Shown: positions 1-10,813 of the stretch, piece by piece
How the letters are laid out: every line of letters begins with the position of its first letter
Numbering within the stretch: the first letter of the stretch is position 1
Source of the DNA: Dysidea avara
Lineage: Eukaryota > Porifera > Demospongiae > Dictyoceratida > Dysideidae
Assembly (NCBI RefSeq): GCF_963678975.1
Contig: NC_089275.1
Span: forward strand, 24,427,977 to 24,491,976
DNA length: 64,000 nt
Direction: 5' to 3'
The notes under the pieces: generated by a model
The model's database searches: none
What the model saw: the letters and a program-made list of their open reading frames with translations, nothing else
What the model was told of the DNA's origin: nothing
Position numbers and translations under genes: made by a program

Positions 1-1
1 T

Positions 2-474
2 CTTAAGAAATACTCCAAGTACCCCCCACTTAATCTCAGCATACTTATGAAAATCAAAAGTATGTATGAAGGTGATCAAGCAGACCTTGGTGAGACAGAA
101 GATGGCCATGAAACATGTAATGAAGTTGACAGTGTCACTGAAGATTTTGAAGAACAAGCAGACCCTTGATTTGACAGACAATGACCATAAAATGTCGCAG
201 TGTCCTTGAAGAACAGGTTTTAGCTCATGTAGAACAACAGCGTCCTCATTTTGGTTCACATTGACCATGGATAATATAGATATGAATGTCAGACGCAGCT
301 TTCAGAGACGTGACCGATCTACTCAGTTGTACAATTTTAGCCATGTGTTTGCAGCACAGATCACATGTATGACTCAGAGCTGCAAGATGGGTCCCCTTCC
401 GGACCAGGGATTATCTTTCCAAGCAAAGTTGATTGGCAGAAAATTATTAGTGACTTTGAAGTACTTGTATCAAG
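2..474 (+). pseudogene. Remnant of a transposon-type protein, possibly DUF6589-like
   Basis: From the left edge one frame is open for 55 codons (2-169) and ends in an acidic tail with TGA. A second frame (261-474) contains a block reading DNIDMNVRR, then YNFSHVFAAQ, then a hydrophobic LIGRKLLVTLKYL. That order (DN-[IV]-D, an aromatic/His block, and a conserved segment ending in a ..GRxLVxxLKxL-like helix) resembles the DUF6589 domain found in many sponge and cnidarian transposon proteins. A sequence reading as a splice donor (CAAG|GTAAAT) follows at 475. Frames do not join without stops, so I treat it as a decayed copy. It could instead be the 3' exons of a gene starting left of the window. 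The family call is from memory and weak. Confidence 0.3.
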
Positions 475-2700
475 GTAAATACATAGCTTTATATTACCGA
501 TGGAGATATGTGTACTAATTTCTTAAGTACTTGTTCAACATTTACCAGTCAAAGTAGACTGGTTAGGTGGCGTATACTTTCTGATCATAGCCAAGAAATG
601 TCATGGCCTTTGAAAGTGGTAATGGTTGGTAATAGAAAATTTAGTGGCAAAGTGAGTGGAACTTGTCGCAAGGTGATAGGAGCAACCAATATGGAGTTAT
701 GGATTATTTTATAAAGGTATGAAAAGGGTTTGCATGTTTCCTTGCCAAAAAGTTACTTCCACAACACAACTAATTTAGTCTCACATGGCCAAACCGCCTT
801 TCTTATTGATTGGAAATTAAAGCACCTGCTTGAAAAAGGATCCGGTCTATTTCACCATCACCAGTCATCCTTCACTGTTAACTCATGGTTGTCACCTTTA
901 AATAAAATGTGCATCACATATACTGTGTAATAGAAATGCAGAAATAGCGACGTTTCGAAACCTATTGCAGAATCTTCCACCAGCTCTCACATCTACGGGC
1001 TCTGTAGCTGTTGTACAGATACAACAACAGGCAAAGATGAGGAAACAGCACAATTTGATAATACTGTAGGCAAGAGGAAGCGAAAGCTACTACATGAATC
1101 ACACTGTCAAAATGAGCTTTCAGTACTGAATTCGATTATACAGTGCTGTAGAAACTCAGCACTGACAGTACTATTGTTCCGCGTGTTAAGAAGCTCACAA
1201 AAGCAATGAACTGGATTTAAAACTGAATCTTTTGCATACAGTAAGATCTCAACCAGTCAGAAAAGGACAGCATCAGTAGCTACGTATGAGTGATTACAAT
1301 AACAACAGAGACAAGTCCAGTGCACTACGCAACTGCTCTGGGCTGCAGCTTAATTGGCCCGGCTATAAGAATTAAGCTACTCCACCTAATGCTGCCATGC
1401 ATGCCCGTATGTAAACATGTATTTCCCAAAAGTTCTTTGCAGGTTAAAGGTTAAAATCACCACCATTACTAATAATAACATTTAGTACATGATCCAGTTC
1501 TAATCAACACTGGTTACTAGTGAATGCTATTGACTAACAATCTTGACTAGTACAACCTACACCTGGTAGTCATTGACTACAGGTTAGGATGTTTATACTT
1601 AAATAAATGAAACCACGGAGTAATTATAAAACAATAAAATTAAGCTTCAAAAAGTATTCGGTCACAAATAAAGCAGCTATACAATTGCAATATGTGACCA
1701 GATCTGCAAGAATCCCATATGTTCACACAAGCCTAATTTACAGTAGAATGCAATAAACGCAATGGGTGGAGTATTTACGAAATCATAAAAAAAACTCTGT
1801 AAATTTTTAAAACATTTCTTTCACAGTGAGGGAAGGTGATAAAGGCATAAACTTTGGTAGCATCATGATCCCCAAAGCAAGAGGAGTTCCAAACTCTTTG
1901 TTTATGTCAGCACTCTCAAGGAGACGGAAGATATGAACGTTAGTCTGCCTTGCGTTGACCGAACTGTTCACTATCATTCTTCTCAAGTTTTCACTTTCGC
2001 CTGGTCGTAGGAGACAAAACTTACCCAGCAATGGATTTGCCTGTTCATGAAGAATCCGATGATACAAGTTGCATCTTGGTAGAGGACTGCGTTCATAAGT
2101 TATGATCATTTAATTAAGCCCCTGTAGTTTATTTTCTGTATTGTCACTGTACAAATCAATTTTTCTGTTGTTGCCACTGTGCAACGATGTAACTCCAAAA
2201 GTTCTTGGCTTCTAGAGCTGAAACTTCAGTTGACCATCCTTTTGGCTATCTAGATCAAGAAAATGTAATAAAATGGAATTAGAAAACTGTGCTAACATAT
2301 GGGGTTCTTGCAGATCCAGTCACATATATTAAACTGTCTTCTTACTTAATAAGAAATCGTATTCACAGCTGGTTTCTTCAAGTTTAATCATATCATGCAT
2401 GTGTACCTGCATCTCACCACACCTTTGAAAAACCAACCATGCTGTAATTTTCTGGCAAAAACAATTTTGCAATATAGCACTTTGGATCCCTCTGCTAAAA
2501 CGATTGAAACACTCTAATAGAGCAGTCACCCTGCATTAATAGAGCAGTGAAGAATATTATCCTACCCATAGAAAAAACAAATAATGAAACAAATAAGGTC
2601 ACCTAAACCTGTAATGGACATTTAATCCCTAATTCAGTCATAGATTTAGACTGCAGTGTCCATTAGGTTTTCTGCAAGTGTATCCACTTTGTATAGTCAA
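475..2700. other. No supportable gene
   Basis: I see only short open frames without recognisable domains. The longest (1807-2109, minus, 100 codons) has no motif I know and no matching exons nearby. A copy of the dispersed ACTCTAATAGAGCAGTCACC motif lies at 2511-2530. Confidence 0.5.
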
Positions 2701-2707
2701 TATACAG

Positions 2708-3548
2708 TACATGTAACCATAGATAATGTATGTCACATGGATTGGAAACGCCCGTATTATTTATATAGTGACATTTATATAGTGACGTCATGGGCTATCC
2801 TCGCTGCACAACTTTATGGCCTCGACAGGTGGAAGATTTCGCTGTTCTTGTAACCAGCAAATTAGTGTTTGTTGTTTACAGCTGGGTTAGTTATCACCTA
2901 CACTAATTGGAGGCTGGACTGGGTAGGGACGTTGGAGGGCAGTAAACAATAGCGTAAGAAAATTCAGGTTCAAAGGTGAAATATGGTGTTTCAAAACGGT
3001 TGTGCAAATTTCCTGAAGAAACAGAAAGTGTAGCAGTGTTTCTTTGCTGCTGTTTACACCACTTGTAGCAGGTAGAGTGTAGTAGGCTAGCTAGATATTC
3101 ACTGCTTCACTGTATATTTCTACTGCCTCGATAAAACTTCAGAAAACAAGCACTACTTTGTGTTATTGTTTAGCTCAAGCTGAGCAGTACTGTAGCATAA
3201 AATTTATTTCAATGTATCACACATTTCTTTGGTTGTGTAAATGCGGTGACGAGAAGTTGGTTAATAGTACTGCTATTGAATTATTAACTGGTGCGTACCT
3301 GCCATTGTCACCTGTCGCAAACAATATTTCTCCCAGTGCCCATAGACATGCTGTGTTCTTGTTCAGTACACAACGCAACACAATAAACAATGTAAAAGGA
3401 ATGTCCACGCCTTCAAACAAGCAAGAGAAAGCCAAACAGCCACTCAACAAATTTCCAAATGTTTGGCGCACCATAACTAGGATAGGAAAATAGAATTTAA
3501 TTTAATGGGCGTTTCCAATCCATTAGGAACGCATACATTGTCTATGAT
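2708..3548. mobile_element. TIR-bounded element of about 840 bp
   Basis: The ends are inverted copies of each other: ATAGATAATGTATG followed by ATGGATTGGAAACGCCC on the left, and GGGCGTTTCCAATCCAT followed by CATACATTGTCTAT on the right. The interior contains open frames of 111 codons (3158-3493, plus) and 85 codons (minus) that overlap each other; neither has a motif I recognise. It looks like a non-autonomous DNA transposon. No clear target duplication was identified. Confidence 0.6.
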
Positions 3549-3672
3549 GTAACACAAGCAAAGTTTGCATCATAACAATACAACAGCTACTGATGACACC
3601 AGCTAAATGAAACAAGGATGTAGTTACTGAAATCCAAAATCCAAGCTTTGTAAATGGGTATGGCCTTCAAAT

Positions 3673-3830
3673 TAGGTTTTAAAAAGTTGTGAAATCAAAG
3701 GTACAGTAGCAGCCAAGAAATGGCACAAGGATGTTAATGTGGAAATCTAAAATGATCGGCATTAATATTTTTCTTGGCCACCACCTCTGATTTCACTTTT
3801 TAAACCCTAGGCTATACCCATTTTTACAGC
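3673..3830. mobile_element. Palindromic MITE, family B (decayed copy)
   Basis: Left arm reads AAAAAGTTGTGAAATCAAAGG then GCCAAGAAATGG; right arm reads CTTGGCCACCACCTCTGATTTCAC, the imperfect complement. The same arms occur, better preserved, at 59917-60178. Confidence 0.6.
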
Positions 3831-4099
3831 AGGGCTACAGCTACTATGCTTAAGTTATGACCCATTTTCAAAAATCTGGTTACATATATTTTGCATGGTT
3901 GTAGAGTGTTTAGTGGCCATGAACTTGCAAAAAAAAAAAAAAAAAAATTCACAAACAAGTATAATAGGAATTTTAAACTACATTGTAGTTTAAAATTCCT
4001 AATACTTGTTTTAAAGCATCTTTGTAAGTTTCTATCTCAATTGCACCTTTCCTACACAAGTTTTGGTGTTTGCTTTGTAATTAAACACAATATAGTGTA

Positions 4100-4340
4100 A
4101 TTATCAAAATTAAAAACTAAGTAGGGTACCAGAGGTGAAAAGTAGTACAACAATGAATAATGGTAACTATTACAACATAGTTATGTGCTACATTAGAATG
4201 TTACCCACCACCATCTGAAAGCAGGGATTTTCTCACATACAATAACTACACCTGTATGTTGTAATAGCTATCGCCATTCGTATATCTTTGTTTCACTACT
4301 TTTGTCGCAAGAAGCATTTACAAGGTAAAAGTTAGGAAAA
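4100..4340. mobile_element. Palindromic MITE related to family A (decayed)
   Basis: Contains CTAAGTAGGGTACC, GAATAATGGTAACTATTACAAC and, inverted, GTTGTAATAGCTATCGCCATTC and TTTGTTTCACTACTTTT. This is the arm structure of the better copies at 6743, 30476 and 63407. Confidence 0.5.
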
Positions 4341-5762
4341 ACCCATCAAATTTTTGATTGTTTTATTAGTATTTTATTAGAGTATTTTAGTATGGTGTGA
4401 CTGCTCTGTTAAAGTAATTTGACTGCTTCAGTACACCTTATATTGCTTTATCAACCATTTTTGTCCACACTGTTAAAAGTGGGGAGTTGCCATTACTCTG
4501 GGGGGAGTAAAACATTTTGCTCGGCAAGGGGAGTTTGGATTACTAGCAGAGTAACAGCAACTCATGGAGAGTAAAGAGAATTCCAAGTACGTTAAGGCAC
4601 AAACTTGCAGAGTTGCCATTACCAGCTAGCTAGTAGTTACACCGCTTGGTCATCAGGCCATGCAGTCATATCTCATGCTATTCTGGCTACCATTCACAGC
4701 ATGAAGATAAACCACCAGTCTAGAATGGAAATACATTTATAACATACTCAGCAGCATCTGTTGGGGTGGTTACTCATATGTTGTGCTTTCATACAGGTCT
4801 GACAATCCCAGAGCCTGACAGAAGTCACAGTCACCCAGAAGGATGAATCGTCATCCAAGAATACTGAAATACAATTTAAATTATTAAATACAATTTTCTA
4901 TATAAGCGTGTTATTCAGAATTAAGAATATTACCATAGAAACAGATTCTTTAACAATGGAGTCGAGTGAAATAGTCAAGAACGCCTTAATTCTCTACCAA
5001 GTTTTTGAACTAAAGAGGTAGTACTAAAAGGTGTTTTCTCGTTCTTGTGTTTACCCGTACTTGCCTGTAGCTATTTCTTCAGGTGAAACGGTTATCTCCT
5101 AGTCGTGTGACATCCCGGGCTGTAGTACCCTGTATGACTACCAGCGAAAGTCACCATTGCTTGTGGGTATTTAGGTAACTTATTGTGGTATGGCAGAGGG
5201 AGTTTTAAGACATGAGAAGAAGAGTGCAACATTTGACAAACTTCATAGTGTAGCATTGGGCATTCCCAGCAGGTGACAACTACTATCACGTTCTGTAGAC
5301 TTGAAAAAGAGGAAACTGAAGCCAGCTACTACTAGCCAACCTCTCAACATGTGAGAACATGCATCTGCAGTTGCTTGAAGTTAGCAGACCAGCCAACACA
5401 AAGCTAGCTAACTTCTATAATACTAGCTGGTAAACTATTGGTTGTATCACTGCATATGTTTTCATCAGAATCTTTTAAATTATAGGCTCACCAAGATGTG
5501 TAACATACAGTTAAAAATATGAATGTAATACACATTGTTCATCTTGTTACTCCTGATCTGCAAATAATGTTTACATTACATAAGTGCATATTTTAAACTC
5601 TGCTAGCACAAATGTCTCAACGTCACTGAGAGGATTTTTAAAAAGTTGAGTGCATTACCATACAGTGACTAGTCATCAATTTGTAAACAAATGTTGCAGG
5701 TGCCACAAGAAATCAGTTAACCTTGACTACAAAGTGAATCAAACGGTACGGTCATACTGTTT
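4341..5762. other. No supportable gene
   Basis: AT-rich sequence with only short open frames. A degenerate copy of the TTATTAGAGTAT / GTGACTGCTCTG motif lies near 4370-4415. Confidence 0.5.
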
Positions 5763-6240
5763 AAGTAGGGATCGTGGTGAATGTTTTGCGCGCCGCCCAA
5801 AATTCCGCCTTTAAAAATCATCCTACAGACATTTTATGCGACGAAAATCACTTTTACGGAACAGTACTAGTCCATATAATACATAAAACAACATTAAATA
5901 CAACAAAACACTTACAGGTGGCCGGATATAAAATTTTTTTTAAATCGCCAAAAACTCCAATTTTAGCCTCACTACCTCACTCACTGCCTCACTCACTGCC
6001 TCACTCACTGCCTGACCACAGTCACAAGCCTAGAGCCCAAACAAAGCAGCGCACGGTCACCATTTTACGCCACAACAACAAACTCACCGGTGGAATGTGC
6101 CTTTTGGGGTTCCGACAAGTGTACGCCCTGTGCGCCTTGTATTTCCTTTTATCTTCAATCAGGTTGGTCGTCTTCTTCTTCAAGCATCGAAACCATACCG
6201 AGGCATTAATTTTCCATATCAACACTTTTCTGTAGACACC
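5763..6240. repeat. Interspersed repeat, family C, copy 1
   Basis: About 450 bp closely matches 29572-29995 in the same orientation. Shared blocks include TTAAGTAGGGATC at the start, ACAGGTGGCCGGATATA, CTCACCGGTGGAATGTGC, TTTTATCTTCAATCAGG and GAGGCATTAATTTTCC near the end. This copy has an extra internal tandem of CACTCACTGCCT (about 5977-6014) that the second copy lacks. No TIR or tRNA-like head is obvious, so the class (SINE or MITE) is open. Confidence 0.7.
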
Positions 6241-6742
6241 ACAAAATTATTTCAGAAGCGCTTATGCTGCTGAAAGAGCGAGGCGCTTATAATTTCAAGT
6301 GTTGCACGTGAAACATTAGTTGTCACTCCAACTTTTGCCAAAGCCTGGACTGCAATCAACGAAGAGACTTGAGACGACGGACTGATACTCAACAGCTTGT
6401 TCCTCTGAACACACTGACTCAGCCACTCAGTGCAGGACAGCAAGATCAGCGAGTGATTCATGTGATTGGATAGTACTCTGTATTATACTTCATCCTGTTA
6501 GTCAAGACTAAGCTCCAGACAACTGAAAGGGCCTGTTCATTCAAACAACTTCTGGCCGGGGTGAATAGAACGTGGACCATCATACGGAGAATGCAGGTCA
6601 TAGATCTGAATGCCACTGCTACTATGATCAAAGCATAGGTAATCTATGCACGCTACTACAGGCCTATGTTTCCAATTTTGGCACAGGACGTACTTTAATA
6701 AGCTGTAACTAGCTAGCTGTGCTACAACAAAAAATTAAACAA

Positions 6743-6990
6743 ACTAGTATTTTAAAAAATTGTTAATTTAAAAATGAAGTAGGGATCTATGTAGTGAAAC
6801 AAGAGATGAATGATGGTATTACAGCATAGCTTGATGGGGAAGTCCTTACTTTGCCACATTAGCTATAATTTTGCTCAATGCCAAAGTAGGGACTTTCCCA
6901 TCGAGCTATGCTGTAATACCATCATTCATCTCTTGTTTCACTACTTTTTATTGCATAGATCCCTACTTCATTTTTAAATTAACAACTAGG
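6743..6990. mobile_element. Palindromic MITE, family A
   Basis: Nearly perfect inverted repeat: the left arm (TTGTTAATTTAAAAATGAAG then TAGGGATCTATG, GAAACAAGAGATGAATGATG, TATTACAGCATAGCT) returns as its complement at 6885-6985. The loop is about 30-40 bp. Related copies are at 30476-30706, 63407-63647 and, decayed, 4100-4340. Confidence 0.85.
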
Positions 6991-7111
6991 TATAATGAAA
7001 GATACCGGCTGTCGTTGATTGTAACTACCTATTACAGGTTACCAATGATGCTGGCAGTGGGGAATTCAAAACAATTACAGTAACAGTATTGATGACAACT
7101 GTATGGGATGT

Positions 7112-7345
7112 ACTTTCAGTGGATACAGGTTAACTAACCATACATTTCTTTATTATACTACCATTTACAACAGTTGGGAACAAAGTTAGACCAGTTGGCA
7201 ACAAGAGTCATGTATCAGTGACATGATATTTGCTCAGCTATTTATGATGTGCCACGATGCTTCAGTCGATACAGGTAACCAACTACACAATGGTGGAACA
7301 TTTCTTTATTGTGGTGCTACTATATTTACATGACAGATTAGATTA
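7112..7345. repeat. Imperfect direct repeats
   Basis: Two segments share GATACAGGTTAACTAACC / GATACAGGTAACCAACTACA followed by ACATTTCTTTATT and a short TA- or GT-rich tail. The unit is roughly 140-150 bp and diverged. No coding content recognised. Confidence 0.4.
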
Positions 7346-7696
7346 TCAATTTCATCAAAGACATGGGTACCGGCACAGTTGGAAACAAAATTACAGTCAG
7401 CAATGAGGGTTGCAACAGTTGGAAAATAGAGTCACGTGTCTACTCAGCTGCTGCTTTTACAAGCCATGATATGCCGGCAGTAACTAGGGATACTGTTTAT
7501 AGTCATTTTGTATGTAAGTCTTTACATTCATTGTACACATTGTAACATCATTTGAGATTTACTGTTTATCGGGGGATAGCACATTACATAGATTAAAGGA
7601 AACACCTTGCATGGTTATGCAAACTCCTATAGAGTAATTGCAACTCTCTACATGAACATTCTCAAAGGGATGCTGTTACTCTTTTACAGAGTGGTA

Positions 7697-8267
7697 CAGT
7701 GGAACCTTAGTTATCCAAACCCCTTGGGATCAGGGGTGGTCCATAAGTCTGAAAAGTCTGTATCTGTGAAACCGTGTAGGGAACTCCCCTAGGGGAGTTA
7801 TGGTTAATCCTTATTTTTAACAGTGCACTCCTGTTTCCCTAGAAATCTACTTACTTGTACCTAAGTGCTATCTATTTCATGTAGTGTAGCATTAGACTTT
7901 TCTTTCTTCACAAGAAGTTTGGTAAGCTCAAAAGTAAAGTTTCACTAAATAAAACAGCAAATTAAACCTAGATGATATATTGGCCATACAGGTATACACA
8001 TTATAGATATACTGAATAGGTTGCTACAAGGGACTTTTCAACGCCAAATCACCACTGTGTCAGCTGCTCTGGCAAGGGTAGATTCAAGTAAGAAATACAG
8101 TGGATTGGATAGTCAATTATCTGACTATCAATTGTCCAAATGTCAAGTGACTGTTCAATTAGAGTATTTTGTCAAAGGTATGATGAACAATAAATGAATG
8201 GCTGTTCATACTTTTGGTATCCAAACACCTTTCCCCTATATTAATTTGGATAAGTGGTCCTCCACTG
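7697..8267. mobile_element. Tc1/mariner-pogo-type MITE, family D, copy 1
   Basis: Left end is TA|CAGTGGAACCTTAGTTATCC and right end is GGATAAGTGGTCCTCCACTG|TA, giving inverted termini flanked by TA. A TIR of the form CAGT..CCT..TTATCC is typical of Tigger/pogo-derived non-autonomous elements. The 571 bp interior has no intact ORF. Two shorter relatives lie at 30301 and 62050. Confidence 0.75.
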
Positions 8268-10236
8268 TATATTTAAAGTTGGTTGGTTTAGAGAGGCAGT
8301 CTTTCCATACAGGTGGTCACTAGACAGGTTCATGCGTACCCTACCATACTCTTCCTAATACAAAAGCCATGTAGAGCTGTAACATCTTAGGTAACCTGCA
8401 TAGATCCTGCATCTTGTTAGTGACTTGGGAAGAGTGTTTAAGTGCTATATAGCTGAGCCCCTTCATATATTTGGGGCCTTGTACTCTAACAGTCTTAACT
8501 CCCTGTTACAAACAAGCCTGTAAAGTATTAAAATTGTGATCGACTGATTAATGTAGCTGATTCAAGGAAGAATGTAGTGTTTGTGCACTATAAAAATTGA
8601 TTTAGTGATACAAAAAGAATTTTACATAATTACAATACAAAATACTTTTGAAACCAGAGTTAAGTGAAGGCCACATTACCACTTTATGAACAGCTTGCTT
8701 GGCTAGTTTGGCATCACTTCTTTAAGTTGGCTTTGAGCTCATTTTCACTTGTCTTTTTCATAGGAACATTAAAGTGATCATGATACAGCAATGTGTCTAC
8801 ACTCATTAATGTTATCTTTTTTTATCATTTGAGGGTGAATCTTTATTAGAAGCATTCTTTTGGTTTGCATTCAAAAAAGGGCAAGGGATAGGACATGGTA
8901 TTATAACAGGTATGACTTTGCACAATGTAATCGAATTCCAATGATAATTACATGACGAACAAGTTGATGTGTGCTACTTCTAAAAACCAGGCATCCATTA
9001 AATACTATCATATATTAACACACAACATGCCATTAATTTATTTCTTGTCTTGTTTTGTAACGATACATACAAGTACATTAACATTAAGAGTATTTCATAA
9101 TTGCTATGAATCGTTAAGGAAGCAAAAACCATAAATCAGAAGTATCTTCTTACACCGTAACTGTTTTATAGTTTGTCTATCGTGTTATCATACGCAAATT
9201 CTCTACACAAAGCATTATGGCTGCTCTTAATTTTTGTTCACGTATAAAGAGGATATGTGCCCCCTTTCAACTCGAGAAGATACACCATTCCTGATAGCTT
9301 ACAAGGCCTGTTACACTGTTTTACAGTCGTTATATTCCTGTTATAGCACGTAGGGTTAGCCCCTACTAAACTGTTTCACCTGGTTTCAGTTACCAACTAC
9401 ACACCCTTCATTAAACACGCTTTAATACAGTACGTAAACAGCCTGTATGCACTGAATGAAGGTTGATTTCCTGTACATGTAGCTCAAAGTTCGTCTGCTC
9501 ATGTGGGTGTTGGACAGACACGCAGACACATGCTTTTGGCCAACCAATTTCAGGAAACCAGGTGTGCATCCATAGGTGGCCTTCGTACGTGCCTGGTTTA
9601 AAAACTAACTTAGCTACCAGCTACTTGCATCATTGTAGATGCTGAAGTCAATTGCATTTACTACTAGTGTCAAAGAATGCAGCGAACAATAACACAGGTG
9701 CCTGAAAACAAGATCAGAGTTCAATATATACGCTCCATTGCAAAGTTTGTTGTAAAATTACTGGAGCTCAACACATAAAATAATTGTGACACTAGTGAAA
9801 TAAAGTGCTAAATTTCACGGTTTACTATAACTACACCCTATGCTAAAAATGCACAGCATGCACATGTCACTCAATTATTGGGATGTATGTCATGTCTTAC
9901 CTCCTCTGATCAAAGGTTATTACTTCCTAACCCATACTCTCATCCGTTTGCAACCAAGAAGGGTTTAAAGCTACATACTGATTTCATTATTGCTTTAAAC
10001 GTTGGTATGTGGACTACCAAAGGTGGTAGGCCGGCCAGCTTCTTAGTCTAGTATACGTACACATCTGATTTCATGACTTTTATTCCGTCAACATTAAATG
10101 AGGGCATATTTAGGTTCCTGGCGTACAGCACAAAGATGTCACGAATTAATGCAAATTTCTTAAAATCAAAATGCAGGTCTAGTATTAAATCCACACAACA
10201 AATCAACATTGTTGCATTCTAGATTTCAAATAAAGC
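8268..10236. other. No supportable gene
   Basis: On the minus strand near 8695-8787 a short frame ends in ..NELKANLKK-stop after a possible acceptor, but its phase does not join the exon at 10237-10530 directly. On the plus strand a 25-codon frame at 9217 starts with a targeting-like MAALNFCSR but stops at once. Neither is called. Confidence 0.4.
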
Positions 10237-10530
10237 TTACCTCGAATGTTTCGCTCGCCCATTACCCTCATCCTCTTCCATATCACTCAACGAAGAATCA
10301 CTTCCACTTTGTAATAACAAAGGCATCACATCAATGACCGACATATTGATAGTTGCTGCTAGAGGAACAGATACAGAGAACGACCTGGTGCTGGCCAGAA
10401 GAGCAGATCTCGAAGCAGTAGTAGGTAAACCTTGTAACATTGATCGTGTTGAAGGCTTCGCCATAGGCTTCATCGTGTTTAACAATCGCCCCAAGCAACG
10501 AGTGCAATTTCTCCCAGCAGCAGCCGCCAT
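10237..10530 (-). CDS. First coding exon of an unrecognised, possibly mitochondrial protein
   Basis: An open frame of about 97 codons starts at a good-context ATG (GCCGCCATG reversed as CAGCCGCCAT on the plus strand). The N terminus is rich in Arg, Ser, Ala and Leu with no acidic residues for about 60 residues (MAAAAGRNCTRCLGRLL...), as in mitochondrial targeting peptides. The C-terminal part switches to an acidic serine stretch (SGSDSSLSDMEEDEG). The frame runs into a clean donor (TTCGAG|GTAAGC, donor at about 10239), so further exons should follow to the left, but I could not identify them. No domain is recognised. The start lies about 280 bp left of the GTPase stop codon, same strand. Confidence 0.5.
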   Translation of the reverse strand: MAAAAGRNCTRCLGRLLNTMKPMAKPSTRSMLQGLPTTASRSALLASTRSFSVSVPLAATINMSVIDVMPLLLQSGSDSSLSDMEEDEGNGRAKHSR

Positions 10531-10725
10531 GTGTACAATTCAAACCCACAATCAGTTTGATTTGTTATACGGAATTTAGTATATTCAGTATTCCTTTTTG
10601 ACGAAATAAGATTTTCAGCTGAGCACACGTGACAAGTACAATTCACTAAAAATATTAACTGCACATGTTGTAGTAATAAATGTACTCTACGAGTAGCTCA
10701 AACCATGGATAGTTCATCAACACAT

Positions 10726-10731
10726 TTTATT
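10726..10731 (-). terminator. Poly(A) signal AATAAA of the Rab-like gene
   Basis: AATAAA on the minus strand, 83 bases past the TAG stop at 10814-10816. It is the only canonical hexamer in that interval. Confidence 0.6.
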
Positions 10732-10813
10732 AGTAAAACAGAGTGTAGCAGCACAATTTAAAAATAGCCATAGAGTAAAAAAAATAGAATACAATAACGC
10801 ATACATATTATAG

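Noticed and set aside
3158-3493. 111-codon ORF
   Set aside because: Lies within a TIR-bounded repeat and is overlapped by an equally open antisense frame; no family match.
10237-10530. AURKAIP1/mS38 identity for the Arg-rich N-terminal exon
   Set aside because: The basic N terminus is suggestive but the diagnostic Lys/Arg-rich C-terminal block was not found downstream.
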